Source: Incurvaria masculella
Taxonomy: Eukaryota > Arthropoda > Insecta > Lepidoptera > Incurvariidae
DNA: 64,000 bases
Reading direction: 5' to 3'
NCBI GenBank assembly: GCA_946894095.1
Contig: OX335645.2
Coordinates: 18,003,001-18,067,000 of the forward strand
Position 1 is the first letter of the stretch. Each line of letters opens with the position of its first letter. Both the position numbers and the translations under genes were made by a program. Below are positions 10,900 through 22,634 of this stretch, one piece after another. The notes under the pieces are model-generated. The model made no database searches and was not told the DNA's origin. It worked only from the letters and a program-made list of their open reading frames with translations.

Positions 10900-12790
10900 T
10901 ATTAACCATCTATTTCCAGTTACGTAAAAAATATGTACATTATATGTTAAAGATTCTCACGATTGTACGGTTATTTAACGGTAATAGCTACTAGACATCT
11001 CCGTAAATACGGTGACATGGGCTAATAGATGTCACTAGATGCGATTAGAGCTCGGGCAACATACAAATTATATTGAAAAATTGACAAAGAACTCTAACTC
11101 ATACATTCTAGCATGTTTCAGAAACTCGATAAAGGTAGCTACATTAACTACATCGCGAAGTGACATCCTGCAAACTTGGTGGAATTTCGACGCAACGACG
11201 GCCATGCTGCGAAATTACTTTACTTCATAATTTAGGTGCTTCACAGTTAACACGGAACACAACTACACGAAAGATTAAATTGTCAGTGTAAAGGTTTTAT
11301 TTAATAAATGAATTGACTCTGTAAAAAAATACTTTGTTTATGTTTCGTGCATACAGTGTATTTTTGACAAACGTAATTATGTAGTTCATTATAATGTTAA
11401 CAAGCGCAAAGTACGTTTAGTTTCGTACGTTCTAACTCACGATTTTATTTAACAATAAACATAGATGTTTCTCTGGTATATTTCATTGCAAATAAGCTCG
11501 TGTATGGGGATAGCCTTAGCTCAGGGTTTAAAGCAACTTACTATTACAATTTCTTATTACTAATCTAATTAATTTGTAAAAATTAAAATAAATATGTAAA
11601 TTATATTTCAGGTAGAGACCACAGACCTAACATGAACCGTACAAAAAGGGAAAACTATGTCCCTACTCCATGTCTAAAGATATTTTGCAACATTGATAGC
11701 ACTGATCTTGTTGCAAGATTGTATGAAGCGTAAGCATGTTTTATTACCTTTTGAGGTGCCTTCTGAAAATGTATTTGCTATTCAGTACCGACAGTGTCGA
11801 CTTACAGCTGAGAGTTCAGCAAGTCGGCTATTGACAAAATGGCGATCGGCCGACCGTCTCTTCACTGCCATCAATATTCATAGCGGAGAGACCGCGGTGT
11901 CTCCCCGACCAGCTCACAAACTCAGATTAATGACTGGCTATTTCCCTGACCTACTTTGATTTATGTGCCGTCTGAAGCTTCCAGCTTTGACATTAAGTTT
12001 GTACAATATTACTTTCTTGAAAGCCTCTCATTTGAGTATGAATTAAGGTATAATTTTATTATAAACCAAATAATAATAATAACATTGGAACGGAAAGAAG
12101 ACATACAGATGAGCATTTTCAAATGAACCTCTTTCGGATTTGGTTATTAGGTGCGCTTATCCGACTTCAGAGGGTGCCTAGCTATCAAAACTATGAGGTG
12201 GCGAGCTATTCTGATGGAGCGGGCTAGGAGCGATATGCTCAGAAATTTTATGTAGAACGTAAGATGTAGAACGCCGAACTATTTTAGAGTTCTATTACTT
12301 TATCAACCTTACTGTAATCATTATTATTATCTACATACTAATTAGTCAAAATAATAATATAATTAATATGACACTTTTTGTACCCGGTTAGGTTGAAGAA
12401 GAAGTAGATGAGGCCGACGCAATGGAATGAGATTTTTTTTTCATAATCATTTAAATATTTTTAACCCTTAACATACACTGTAAACGCATTTCAGAATAAA
12501 ATTGCTAGTTTTATAGACACAGTATAAATAAGTTTTGCTAGATTATTTATGATTGCCGACTATACCTATCTTGTTGTCACCCAGATTGTCTGTTATCGAA
12601 TGTTTTCGTTAGGAAAACGAACCACCGATAACATTATCATCGAAATAACGTAATGACTTATGTGTGAGCACATGGAAATAGTCTACTTACTCTACTTGCG
12701 GTACTTAATAAAAATAGACCAGAAATATATCAAAATAAATCTGGGTACCATTAATAATTCGATACTCCATCAGACAAAGACACCGCCCAG
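10900..12790. other. Unassigned intergenic DNA
   Basis: Only short frames without recognisable motifs (for example an 88-codon frame at 11693-11959). No RNA gene or strong repeat seen. Confidence 0.4.
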
Positions 12791-12794
12791 ATAC

Positions 12795-13135
12795 AATGAA
12801 AAAAATTACGTGCAACTGTTTACTGTTTTATGGTAAAATATTTCTCATTACTATTTATGTATTATGGTAAGTTTCCATTAATGAACCAAAACAGTATTAA
12901 GCAGTTATTTTAACAGATTGAACAAAACCGTTTCGTGAAAATACACGTGTGACAGATCAGATTATTTTGATACAGTTATCTTAACAGTTATTGAACATTA
13001 CGGCTGACTAATTCCGTGCAAATGTACAGTTTTAATAGGTACAGAAATTTTAAACAGTTTTCACACAGTAACGGAAACATTAAGAAAAAACAGTTATTTC
13101 ACACAGTTAAAAAAACAATTAAAAGATCCAAAAAC
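12795..13135 (-). repeat. Interspersed repeat R1, uninterrupted copy
   Basis: The reverse complement of the R1 block order seen at 23920-24320: CACTGAAAAA-like end, ATGAGAAATATTTTACC, TTTTGGTTCATTAATGG, TAATCTGATCTGTCACACG and a far end TAATTGTTTTTTTAACTGTG. It lacks the foldback insert present at 2555-2775. Confidence 0.6.
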
Positions 13136-13387
13136 ATTTAATGTTTAAGACTAAGCCTGGTTTCACTCAGTTATAGTAACCGATTTACTTTGTTAGCTCT
13201 ATTTTAACGTTGCAAGACGGTTGTTATTATGGGAATTAGAGTTAGATTTACTGATAATTTTTTTTCAGTGTAAAATTATGGCATTGCTCTTGAAAACTTG
13301 GAAACCTCGGTACATTAAGAAATGGTTGCATAAAACTAATAAAAACGAGTTCTTAGTTGACTTTGATTTATTAGACTTTATTTTGAA

Positions 13388-13489
13388 CTTTTGTTCTAAC
13401 TACTGCGTAATAACGCCAGTGTAATCAACGTGTTTAACGACTGCGGTTATCTATTGAACAATAGGAACCTATACTGGATCAAGCAAATG
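13388..13489 (+). pseudogene. Decayed fragment of a carbonyl-reductase-like SDR
   Basis: This 102-bp stretch aligns without gaps to codons 119-152 of the intact reductase downstream (15471-15572); by hand count about 75 of 102 bases agree. Translated it reads LLF-stop-LLRNNASVINV, then FNDCGYLLNNRNLYWIKQ, against LLFPLLRNNARVINV and SSDCGHLSNVRNPYWIER in the gene. A proline codon has become TAA and the catalytic serine (second S of VSS) has become asparagine, so it is inactive. Similarity fades on both sides; a weak GGCATTGCT match near 13280 and a TTTTTTTTCAG just before it may mark an old exon start. It points to a former tandem paralogue. Confidence 0.7.
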
Positions 13490-13499
13490 TTTAATGATA

Positions 13500-15040
13500 A
13501 AACAGGTGGAAATTTAATTTAGAATTACCCCCTTGATCTAGAATGAAACCAGCGTCTATAATATAAGCTAATTTGAGACTAAGCTTAGTTTTATCGGAGT
13601 TTTGAGATGAGCACCGAAAAGAGCTCCCCAAACAAAACGATAAAACTCTCAGAGTAGGCTTAAAAAGACTATAAATTTTCATTAAAAAATACTATAGATA
13701 TTAACGTGCAATTATAAACTAAGCTGTCAATTCGTTAGATTTATGCTGATTGTGGCGGTCAGCAATCTGCCGACGCGACATTTCCTTCCCCGCGCCGCGC
13801 CGCCTCCGCGCCGCGGCAGTGGGTCCGAGGCAGCCGCGCCGCGCACATGCATTCCACCTCGTTGTACAATATAAATGTGTCAATATAGTCAAATCATACA
13901 AACGAGTTTCCGTTGCATCCCCGTATAACCCTATCGCATAGAGGCATAACATTACCCCACACTGATGGTGTATTTAGAATAATAATAATGGACTATGGTT
14001 AGCTGTCAATGTAATACATGCACAAAATATTCTCTCTTTCACTCTTTAAAAAAATCTCATTTATTTAACCTTAATTAGTATTCCTATTGAACTTATAGTA
14101 GAATATATATATAAAACCTGAAAATGACCGATGTATGCCGAGAAATTATTATCGCATCTATTCCCATGGGAGGTGAATCGCGCCACTCTAGTCACTGCTG
14201 CCAATAAACACAAATAGATAAAAACCTATGTGTAAAACCAAATAAGTTTTTTAACTAGACATTTATTTGCTTAACATAGATGGATGCATACTATTTAAGA
14301 TTAAAAGTACTCATGTCCTCGGCTGTTCTCTCAATATCTGTAGAAATTGAAGATTCAAACCTTATAGGTACATTTAATGAAACCGTACCCATGTTATCAA
14401 TGCAATCAATTCTCACAAAACTTCACATATGTATATAGATAACTGAAAAAATCCAAAAAAGTCCAAGCAGTCACTGTCAGATTGTGCTAGAACAACATTT
14501 GATATCTAGTCGAGAGACGCGAGTCACACCTTCTTACCGCTAATGAAAATAATTGATTGCTTGCAGGTTTTCGGAAAAACACACATACTTTAAGCCTTAC
14601 CGGAAGCCCTCGATAAGTCCACCACCTGCTTGGCTCCTTGCAAAGGAGACCAACTGATGGATCTACTTCCTGTCCGCACAAGGCCTCCTTCGATGAAGAG
14701 AAAAGGCGCAACGTCCGTAGATTAACGAGAACAGATCCCTGTCGCTTGAGACCAGCGGATGCAGTACTCTCTGATTTGGCGGTGGCATTCTTATATCATA
14801 ATCAGGTATTAATATTATTTTATTGTTTTTTTTACTTCTTTTCGATGTGTAAAAAATATGTAAATAAGTGTGCTTTATAAAATAAATATCTAATTATAAA
14901 ACTGCAGTCATGATATAATTGCGACTATATTCAAATGAATGGAAACTTAATTATTCCTTCATTAAATAACTGATAGCACAATAATTATCAGAACTTTGAC
15001 CTTTTGTTTAATGCTATAGAGATAATACGAATGTCAAGAG
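13500..15040. other. Unassigned; GC-rich patch at about 13770-13855
   Basis: A local GC-rich block (CGCGCCGCCTCCGCGCCG) stands out from AT-rich surroundings. A TGGTTTCA-type inverted pair (about 13150 and 13545) could be a degraded small element. No gene recognised. Confidence 0.35.
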
Positions 15041-15116
15041 TATTTGTTGGTATCTGAAGGATTATTTTAAATCATTTGGCATTCGTGTGCTCACAGTTAA
15101 GGTAGTCTAAAACAAA

Positions 15117-15986
15117 ATGACGGAAAAAGTCGCCATTGTGACCGGTTCAAATAAAGGCATCGGTTTTGAAATCGTCAAAGCCCTGTGCAAGAGATTTGAA
15201 GGTGCAGTCTACCTGACATCGCGTGATAAAAAACGTGGAGAGGCCGCTGTGGAGGAGCTTAAAAAATTAGGACTAAATCCTAAATTCCACGTCCTGGATG
15301 TGGCGGATCGATCGAGCGTGTTGGCATTCAGAGACTACATAGATAAAACGCACGGAGGCATAGACATACTCATAAACAATGCCGGCATCGCTTCAACTGG
15401 AGGCATCGAAGATGGTATGGAGGAGACGATCGTAAACATAAATTACAGAAGCGTGCTCATAATACAAGAGCTTCTGTTCCCACTCCTGCGCAACAATGCC
15501 CGAGTCATCAACGTGTCTAGCGACTGCGGTCATCTTTCCAACGTAAGGAATCCGTACTGGATCGAGCGGCTCTCGAAGAAGGACCTGACGGTGGACGACA
15601 TCAACGAGTTCGTCGAGTGGTTCCTCGAGTCGAAGAGGTCCGGCAGTTTCCGAAGCTCGGACTTCGCGGACGGGGGGACGGTGCCGGCGTACCGCGTGGC
15701 GAAGGTGGCCCTGGCGGCGTTGACGTTCTTGCAGCAGCGCGCGCTGGAGTCGCGAGGCATCGCCGTGAACGTGATGCACCCGGGCCTCGTGGCGACCGAC
15801 ATGACGGGCAAGGTCGGGTTCTACTCGCCCGAGCAAAGCGCGCGCACGCCGCTGTACCTCGCGCTGGACGCGCCGCCCGAGCTGCGCGGCGCCTACGTGT
15901 GGCACGACGGCACCGTGCTAGACTGGTACGACCACACTGCCGACTACTACTTTAAAATTCAAACAATGTTAAATCCATCCAGTTAG
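15117..15986 (+). CDS. Carbonyl reductase-like short-chain dehydrogenase/reductase
   Basis: The 289-residue product has every landmark of a classical SDR of the carbonyl reductase 1 (NADPH) type. The cofactor loop is TGSNKGIG (9-16), the NNAG motif is 87-90, the active-site Asn is about 109, the catalytic Ser is in VSS (135), the YRVAK pair gives Tyr192 and Lys196, and HPGLVATDM (221-229) follows. Family members reduce carbonyl compounds with NADPH in the cytosol; the substrate here is unknown. The length matches animal carbonyl reductases (about 275-290). The start ATG has an A-rich AAAACAAA context. The whole frame is one exon. The second half (about 15590-15915) is strikingly GC-rich while the first half is not. 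No signal peptide or membrane segment is seen. A decayed paralogue piece lies 1.6 kb upstream. Confidence 0.93.
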   Translation: MTEKVAIVTGSNKGIGFEIVKALCKRFEGAVYLTSRDKKRGEAAVEELKKLGLNPKFHVLDVADRSSVLAFRDYIDKTHGGIDILINNAGIASTGGIEDGMEETIVNINYRSVLIIQELLFPLLRNNARVINVSSDCGHLSNVRNPYWIERLSKKDLTVDDINEFVEWFLESKRSGSFRSSDFADGGTVPAYRVAKVALAALTFLQQRALESRGIAVNVMHPGLVATDMTGKVGFYSPEQSARTPLYLALDAPPELRGAYVWHDGTVLDWYDHTADYYFKIQTMLNPSS

Positions 15987-16203
15987 AATTATTTTGTAAC
16001 AAAACATTGTATTGTACTTTGTAAACTTTGCAGTAAAATATTTTAAAATCAACTTGTTTTCTTAACTATTTCTTATAGCTCCTTAATTGATTATTATAAT
16101 ATGTGAAGAGTGAATCAATCAATTTTGGCAATCATCTATCATGATCAAGCGCGAGTAGTCAATGCTTTTTATTAGATAGAATTTATTTTTCTCAGAAACG
16201 TGC

Positions 16204-16209
16204 AATAAA
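16204..16209 (+). terminator. Candidate polyadenylation signal of the reductase
   Basis: AATAAA about 218 bp after the stop codon is the first canonical signal downstream; earlier AT-rich variants (GTAAAA near 16033) could be used instead. Confidence 0.35.
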
Positions 16210-16229
16210 ATGTGAAAATAAAAATTGTA

Positions 16230-18236
16230 ATATGTTTAGGAAAAAAAAGCTATTTGGCAAAATTTCTTGGAGCGTCTTCTTTGCATGGTACAAAAAGCTG
16301 ATTTTAATTTCAATGACTATGTTCTTTCATCATACACGAAAGCGGCACAATTATACAGGGTTCAGATTCATTTAGGGATGATATTTTAAAGACTATAATG
16401 TTTGCATGTAAGTCTTATCTTTATTCCAAATTCCATAGTTTTTAAATTCTAACGTATCCAACCCTAGACTTTCTTTACATTACATGTACTTTATGGACCA
16501 TTTTCTACCAAACTCACGTTAGTAAGATTGCATAAGTTTAGTTTAGCCACTTGACCTTTACAGCCACGGAGATCGACTGTCGATCTCCGTGTTCATAGCA
16601 AAGAAGTAATTGCTTGACCCCGGTGATAAAAACAAAACACACAGATTTAGACAAACCGCAGAGCCGAGGTACAAAAAAGGTGAGTAATGGTAGCACGGCG
16701 CTCCTGTGGCGAAAGCTGCAACTGATTTATCCGCAAAACGCATTACAAGCTTTTGTTTAATGGCTGAGGCGGCCGCTAAGGAGCTGGGTAAGCTGTTTAT
16801 CACGTCGCTTCGGAGCGAGAGGCAACCCTGTAGCAGCGGGGCGGGGGTTGAGTGGAGGGGGGGCGGTACGGGGGAGGGGCGGGGCTCCGAACAAATGAAT
16901 AATGCTGAGCGTGGCTGAGCTCTGATTTCTTTACGAGATTGCACGTTTCCTGAGAGTCCAGTCTCTATTATGTAAAATACAAATTTAAGGCGCGGTGGCT
17001 GCATTTGTTTTCGAAAGCGATTCATCGCGATAAGCACTTAATAATTTCACCATAAATATGTTCATATTTTTTCTTCGTAGGCATGTTTTCAAAGGTTTTC
17101 ATTGTATCTTTTAGTGAATATGAGGTTTAATAGCGAAATCTATGTTGGAAGCATTATTATTCAGAAAATAGTATGTCGTAATGTTTTAATGATGTATTCC
17201 CATCTTCCCACCTCTTGCGCTGAAAATCCCAAACAAACACTCAGAAGCAATTCAGATTCAAATTCATGCTATCAATTACAAACGTAGAACGAAAATAACA
17301 TGAAAATGGAGAAAATACACTTCATAAAATGTATAGACACTTACGATTTACAGCGTCCATATCAATTTTGCTTCCACTTCGCGAGGTGCCAGCATCCGTC
17401 TAGTTTGGTTGGACACTTTTTAAAATTATTTAGGCGATTTATTCCGACGTTGAAATCCTTATGCCCCCATGAAACGACTATGTATATGCATAGGTTATTG
17501 GCGTTGAGGATTGCATCCATAAAGTAGCCAGCTTTACGAGATTGAAGATAATTTTGAGAAGGGCATTTTTTGTGAAAATGCCTCGTTCCTGCCTGGATAA
17601 TCAAGATCATTCGGTAGTTCAGTAGCAAGATAAAAAAGCATCTTTTTGAGCCGCTATTTCAAAATTCAATATACATCTTCGGTACAGGTACATAACTTCA
17701 GTGTGAAAGAAGTGCTTTCTTGTGACTCGATCTTCAAGTGTGGCAAGAAAAGCTACGAAATGTATTTCTGTTGTATATTTTGCATTACTTTTCATAACAA
17801 GTTCTCTTTGATATTGTAAATGATATTATTTGTACACTGAGGATCCAAATTTAAAATAAAATTGTCATCTTGAGAATCACAACACAAAACTGCATTGAAG
17901 TTAAAGGTTATAACAAATATTTTAATGGCAACAGTTGACTGGTGACGTAGATTACTGTGTGGGCTACCGCCATATATACTGGGTTGTATTCTACCTTTCT
18001 ACTAAATTGTATTACGAATTTACGGTTAAAGATAAGTTAATTTATTGGTTGGTTCCAATTACATGATAACTTACCTAAGCTACCCCTAATATAGTGCTAT
18101 CTTCAGCCTTTATTACTAAAGTGCTGATTATCTTGTACTGGTATATTAACACTTATATTAAGTTTTCTATGTTACTCTGTTTGTTTTTCCGGAAATAAAT
18201 AAATAAAATAAATATTATTTTATATATTTACATGTT
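16230..18236. other. Unassigned intergenic DNA with a G-rich patch
   Basis: A G-rich stretch lies at about 16838-16890 (GGGGCGGGGG). A minus-strand frame of 159 codons (16558-17037) overlaps it but has no recognised motif. Nothing else was identified. Confidence 0.35.
16565..16591. repeat. Perfect 27-bp palindrome
   Basis: Arms CACGGAGATCGAC and GTCGATCTCCGTG around a single T. Confidence 0.85.
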
Positions 18237-18600
18237 GTCAGCCTCGGTAGCCCCCGCCTTGCGATTCGATAAGCTGGCTATGCACCTCTGCGCGCGGTTG
18301 GGTTCTGGATGGGTGACCATTTTGAACCGTTGGGACTGGCCGTGGTTCGGATTACACGTAATCGTACACGTCTTCTTCCTTACTTACTAGGTGGTAGGGT
18401 TAATCCCGCCCGGGTTGGTACCATCGCATTGAATGAACGATGATAGATGCGGCAATGAAAATTGTCCGTGTTTTCCATCTAGTTCAATGTGGCCGAGCAA
18501 TATAAGGAAGTTCCTGGCATGGCACCTAGTTCCCATGTGGTGTGTTAGGCTAATACCTGACGTTCAGTTTGGTATTAGCCATCAATGTCACATAAAAAAA
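18237..18600 (+). mobile_element. SINE, 5S-head type b, full length
   Basis: Starts GTCAGCCTCGGTAGCCC, continues GATTCGATAAGCTGG, GCGCGGTTGGGTTCTGGA and TGGGTGACC, then enters the shared body (GGTAGGGTTAATCCCGCCCG, GTCCGTGTTTTCCATC, GGCATGGCACCTAGTTCCC) and ends ACATAAAAAAA. The box C side of 5S rRNA (GGATGGGTGACC) is kept, but the box A part differs from type a. No clear target duplication was seen. Confidence 0.8.
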
Positions 18601-19192
18601 ATAGGTGGTTTAGGTTGCGTCATGCGGTTTTTCATCACACTTGTGAGGTTAAATATGAAGAATTTTACCATGCTGATCACCAAACAAGTTGGGGTGAGGG
18701 TAACAGGGGTACCCTATGGTAAGGAAGGTACTACATGATGCATTTTTTCACCACACCAGCGTAGTCCTCGGTCATCCTCCCTATATATGGCTCGGCTGAA
18801 CCAGACCCAGAAGATTTCTTGCACGCATCATTACAATTGTAATTAAATGTTACTATAATTGCACTGCAGGACCGAGATCAAATTCGAAACAAGGTCATAA
18901 ATAGACAAGCTGTCAGAAATAACGACCGCAGTAGAGTATTTTGCTGCCGCATTATTGCTACACGTGTACGCGAAGGTATGTACACGCAGTGAGAGTGTAT
19001 GTGTGTGTTAGTTGGGGAAGATGTGAGTTGTTCAAGAGGTGGGAGCTAACTTCATAATTGAATTGCTTTATCGAATCTAACAGCACAGTTTCACTGCAAT
19101 GGTTAACATTCAATACTTAGTTATCTTCGTTAGAAGAGTAGGTGAACTGGTTGCAATTATTGAATCACCGGTATATATCAGAGCTCACTGAG
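18601..19192. other. Unassigned
   Basis: No gene or repeat recognised; a short TG-rich run lies near 18995-19010. Confidence 0.35.
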
Positions 19193-19830
19193 GAAAAAAA
19201 AATTTAACAAAAAAATAACCGACTTCAAAGAAAAAGCACTAAAAAGTAAAAAAATATTTCCATTTTTTGTAGTTACGATTTCTGTTATTTTTTGAGTCGG
19301 CGTCAGCCGGGCACGCGCTGCGCTAATCAAGAGAACCTAACCTAACCTAACCTAACCTAACCTAACCTAACCTAACCTTGGCTGACACCGAAATCGTAAC
19401 TACAATGGAAATTATTTTTTACTTTTTAGTGCTTTTTCTTTGAAGTCGGTTATTTTTTTTTGTAAAATTTTTTTTTTGTTTATTTTTAGTGAATCTGAAG
19501 TACACTTACTAATTTGAACACGTCCTTTCCAATAAAAAAACAATCACTGAAATCGGTTGGCGTTATATTGAGTTATTCGTCCATTTGTCGCGCACATCTT
19601 AATACAAATTTAAGACTTTTATGATTTTCTCATGGATATCATTGTAAGAAGTTAACGAAATTAAAACGGGACCACTTGGGAAGCACTAGCTATCATTTAA
19701 AAAAAAATCATCAAAATCGGTTCACCCAGGCAAAAGTTTTGAGGTAACAAACATAAAAAAAAAACAAAAAACAAAAAAAAACATACAGACGAATTGATAA
19801 CCTCCTCCTTTTTTTGAAGTCGGTTAAAAA
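19193..19830. mobile_element. Foldback TIR element, copy 1
   Basis: The left end (AACCGACTTCAAAG) and right end (TTTGAAGTCGGTT) are inverted. The left third is itself a hairpin: arms run from about 19205 to 19312 and from 19379 to about 19460 and carry CGACTTCAAAGAAAAAGC, GTAGTTACGATTTC and GGCGTCAGCC/GGCTGACACC. The rest (CTTTCCAATAAAAAAAC, CGGTTGGCGTTATATTGAG, AAAATCGGTTCACCCAGG) is shared with 45163-45767. There is no coding capacity, so it is non-autonomous. Confidence 0.75.
19334..19378. repeat. Interstitial (AACCT)9, insect telomere-type repeat
   Basis: Nine perfect pentamers of AACCT, the complement of the TTAGG telomere unit of most insects, placed in the loop of the foldback hairpin. 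The sister element at 45163-45767 lacks them. Confidence 0.9.
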
Positions 19831-21871
19831 TATGGAAGGAGGCCTTCATTTTAACAGGAAGGTATATCATGTTTTGAAAAGGTACAGTTTTCCGGTGTGC
19901 GATGCCGTTCTTCGCAGACATTTTTCGCCGTAAAGTTTTCAGAACACATATACCTTATCACACCTATATCTTTAAACAAGTTATATGTTTTCCTTTAGTT
20001 CTATAATAGATTATTCTTCAGTTCTAGATTTTTTGAATTTAAGGGTAAATTTACATACGTACATCCATACCTTCATGCCGCTTTCTCGGAGGGTTAGGCA
20101 GAGATAATAGAGACGGTAAAATCACAGTTTAAACTTCATCTACGGACATACGTATTTTCAAACATGCTAAGAGATTACGGGTGCTACGTACCTGACATTT
20201 ACGAAGTATTACATCGATTTTGGTAGCGGTACGTTCTCCTAGGTCGCCCGGGCACGACATTACCACTCATATATGCTCTGCAATCATTAGTCGTATTGTT
20301 TCGTGATTCTTTCGTCGCCCATATACATACCATCTTAGCGCTCCCTTCTCTATTTTCGTCACAATATTTTTTTCAATTGACACTTCTGTCTAACCCAGTC
20401 ATTTCGAAATAACTGGAAAGTAGGAAAGTGTGATAAGGATATTGAAAGAGCAGTGAGTTCATTTTGCAAATAAAAAAATAAGCATTTTAAACATATAAGC
20501 ACAAAGGAAAGAATGATCTTTATCATAAATTTGTCGAATGTAATACCAAGGTTCCTGAATATTGATAAACTTTTAACACAGAAAATTCAACATCCATGTA
20601 GGAAAGTAAATGTTTTTATTAATTCGTTATTCCTTTGATGGTGCTGCTGCGATTTAAATTTCCGGTTGAAAATAATAATGCTCCGTGCAGTAGGTAACCT
20701 CCTTTTCATTAAGATGAGTTGCTGAAATTTTGAAATGTAATGCTTTTCCAAGAATCTTGGAACGTGCCAGCGTTATCTCAGCGAGGTTTAAAATATTATT
20801 CCAGCTTTTCAATTTAAACGAAATTTATCTTTATTTGCTTGTTAAAAATATTTTAGTAAAACAATTCTTGTTGAACTAATTTGTGAGCATATATTTTGAT
20901 ATTTTTTTTCGCTCTCTTCTATGTTTGTGCTATTTTATGTACAGTGCGACATATGACGGCCATTTGCTTTAAATTGTTTTCAGGGGCTGCGACAAACCAT
21001 TCCGGCCAGCCAGGTTTTCTTCATATTGCGCTCGAAGGACCCCAATTTACACTTTAGAGGAAATGCCTCCGCAGCGAGTGCATTCCACGGTTTTTGAACA
21101 CTTTAAATAAAGAACCTACAGGTTCGGGTGGTTCAAATAAAAAGGAATTGGTATACTTGCCTGTTGCACCCTAAGCGATGATAAAATGAAGGCATATGTA
21201 TAGGTACATGGGCCTCTGGAGTAAAATAAAGAGTTATTATTACATAACGTTGTGCAGCCAATAAAAACGAGCGTACACAGAAGGAAACCATACATCCCTA
21301 AGAAATTGGAGGATCTCCAAATTCTGGGATATCGCGGGATCGACGCAGATCATGACGCTGTATGGAATCCAAGGACCCAGGCAGTTGCAAATAAATAATA
21401 TTCCATGCCAAGTGACAGTCCCTACTTTTTAAGGCCAGCTCGATGAGGTTGATCTTTTCCTCGATATGGCGTCCGTATTTTTCCTACGTTTTATCAGAAA
21501 TTTGTGCCGATTTTCCAATGCAGCAGTAGACTGAAGACGCACGGTAATAAATTAAAAGATAATACACGCAATACGTATTAAATACTGCAGTCTTCATGAC
21601 TGACGAAATCACGATAATATAATGTCGGTCTTGCCATAAATAAAATTCAAGAGACGAAGCATAATGATCTGTTATCATAACCTAATTCACCTCTTGAACT
21701 TAGACATTTTAATACAATCTCTATCTCGCACAACAAACAACAAGTTCGAGTTTTCAGTTTATATAAATTTAGAGTTAAATCTTATTTCATATTTTCGACT
21801 AAGATATTTTAAATCTAATTTTTTTTTTAAATGAACATTCTCCTTATCGTTAATTATCGTGCATCGTCCAT
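19831..21871. other. Unassigned intergenic DNA
   Basis: No gene recognised. About 20055-20105 (CATGCCGCTTTCTCGGAGG, GGTTAGGCAGAGA) resembles a short repeat common in Lepidoptera, but only one copy is present here. Confidence 0.35.
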
Positions 21872-21940
21872 CGAGCCAGCACAGTTGGTAAATAATCGGA
21901 CATTTCAAGTAAATGTCACAAGTTCGACTCCACCTTGTAA
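21872..21940 (+). ncRNA. tRNA-like relic
   Basis: CAGCACAGTTGG resembles a box A and AAGTTCGACTCCA a box B, at roughly tRNA spacing, with an ACATT/AATGT stem between. The acceptor and T stems do not pair, so it is a tRNA-derived relic or SINE head rather than a working tRNA. Confidence 0.3.
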
Positions 21941-22030
21941 GTGTTTTTTGTCCACGTGGTTTTAAAAATCTTATCACAAAGAAAACGCGGCATTTACCTT
22001 GAATCTGATAGATAAAACACCCATCGCTAA

Positions 22031-22429
22031 CGCTCGTAGCCTAGTGGCGCGGGGACTGGCCTACCGTACCAGAGTTCTGGGTTCAATTCCGGGCATGCAC
22101 CACTGTCTTTCTCTTTCCGAGTTTGATAAGTGCATTTCGTCACGAATGCGAGCTGCTCCATGGTTCCGAATCCATGTAAAACTATAGGTCCCCTTCCTCT
22201 ACGAGGTGGTAGGGTTTAAGCCCGCCCGGGCTGGTACCATCGCATTCGATGAAAAGATGGTCGAAGCGGCAATGAAAAATTGTCCGTGTTTTTTAAGTTG
22301 TATGCATGTACCCGTGCTCATAAAGGGAAGGTCCTGGCATGGCACCTAATTCCTTAGGGAATGCGGTGTATTGGGCTAATATCATAACGGTGATGGTATT
22401 AGTCGTCCATGTCAGGTCGCAAAAAAAAA
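22031..22429 (+). mobile_element. SINE, tRNA-head type, full length
   Basis: The head reads CGTAGCCTAGTGGCGCGG (box A-like) and ends with a perfect box B, GGTTCAATTCC (22080-22090). A linker (AAGTGCATTTCGTCACGAAT) follows, then TGGTTCCGAATCCATG, where similarity to the 5S-headed SINEs begins, and the shared body to a final A9 tail. Pol III type 2 transcription is expected from the boxes. Confidence 0.88.
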
Positions 22430-22634
22430 CCTATGTATCTACTAAAGTAATTGCGAATAAAGTTAAATGATGGCATCCTTATGATTTCAAAGCTTATTCG
22501 AGTTCACGCAGAGGATTCTGCGAGAAAATATGTGCAGTGCAGTAAATGTATTTGCTCACCTGATTAAAAATTAACTGAATCTTTCTTGACGACATAAATC
22601 TCCTCTTGGCTTATCCCTATGGCTTAATTTGCAT

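Noticed and set aside
13221..13424. 67-codon gene
   Set aside because: Its end overlaps the reductase relic in another frame; no motif of its own.
15393..15905. 170-codon minus-strand frame opposite the reductase
   Set aside because: R/A-rich translation is the antisense of the GC-rich half of a clear SDR gene.
16558..17037. 159-codon minus-strand gene
   Set aside because: No motif, spans a G-rich patch and a perfect palindrome, and low-complexity P/S-rich sequence arises from composition.
19334..19378. Chromosome end
   Set aside because: Only nine units, embedded in the loop of a dispersed element with ordinary DNA on both sides.
22031..22100. Functional tRNA gene
   Set aside because: Boxes A and B are present but the acceptor stem does not pair and SINE body follows directly.
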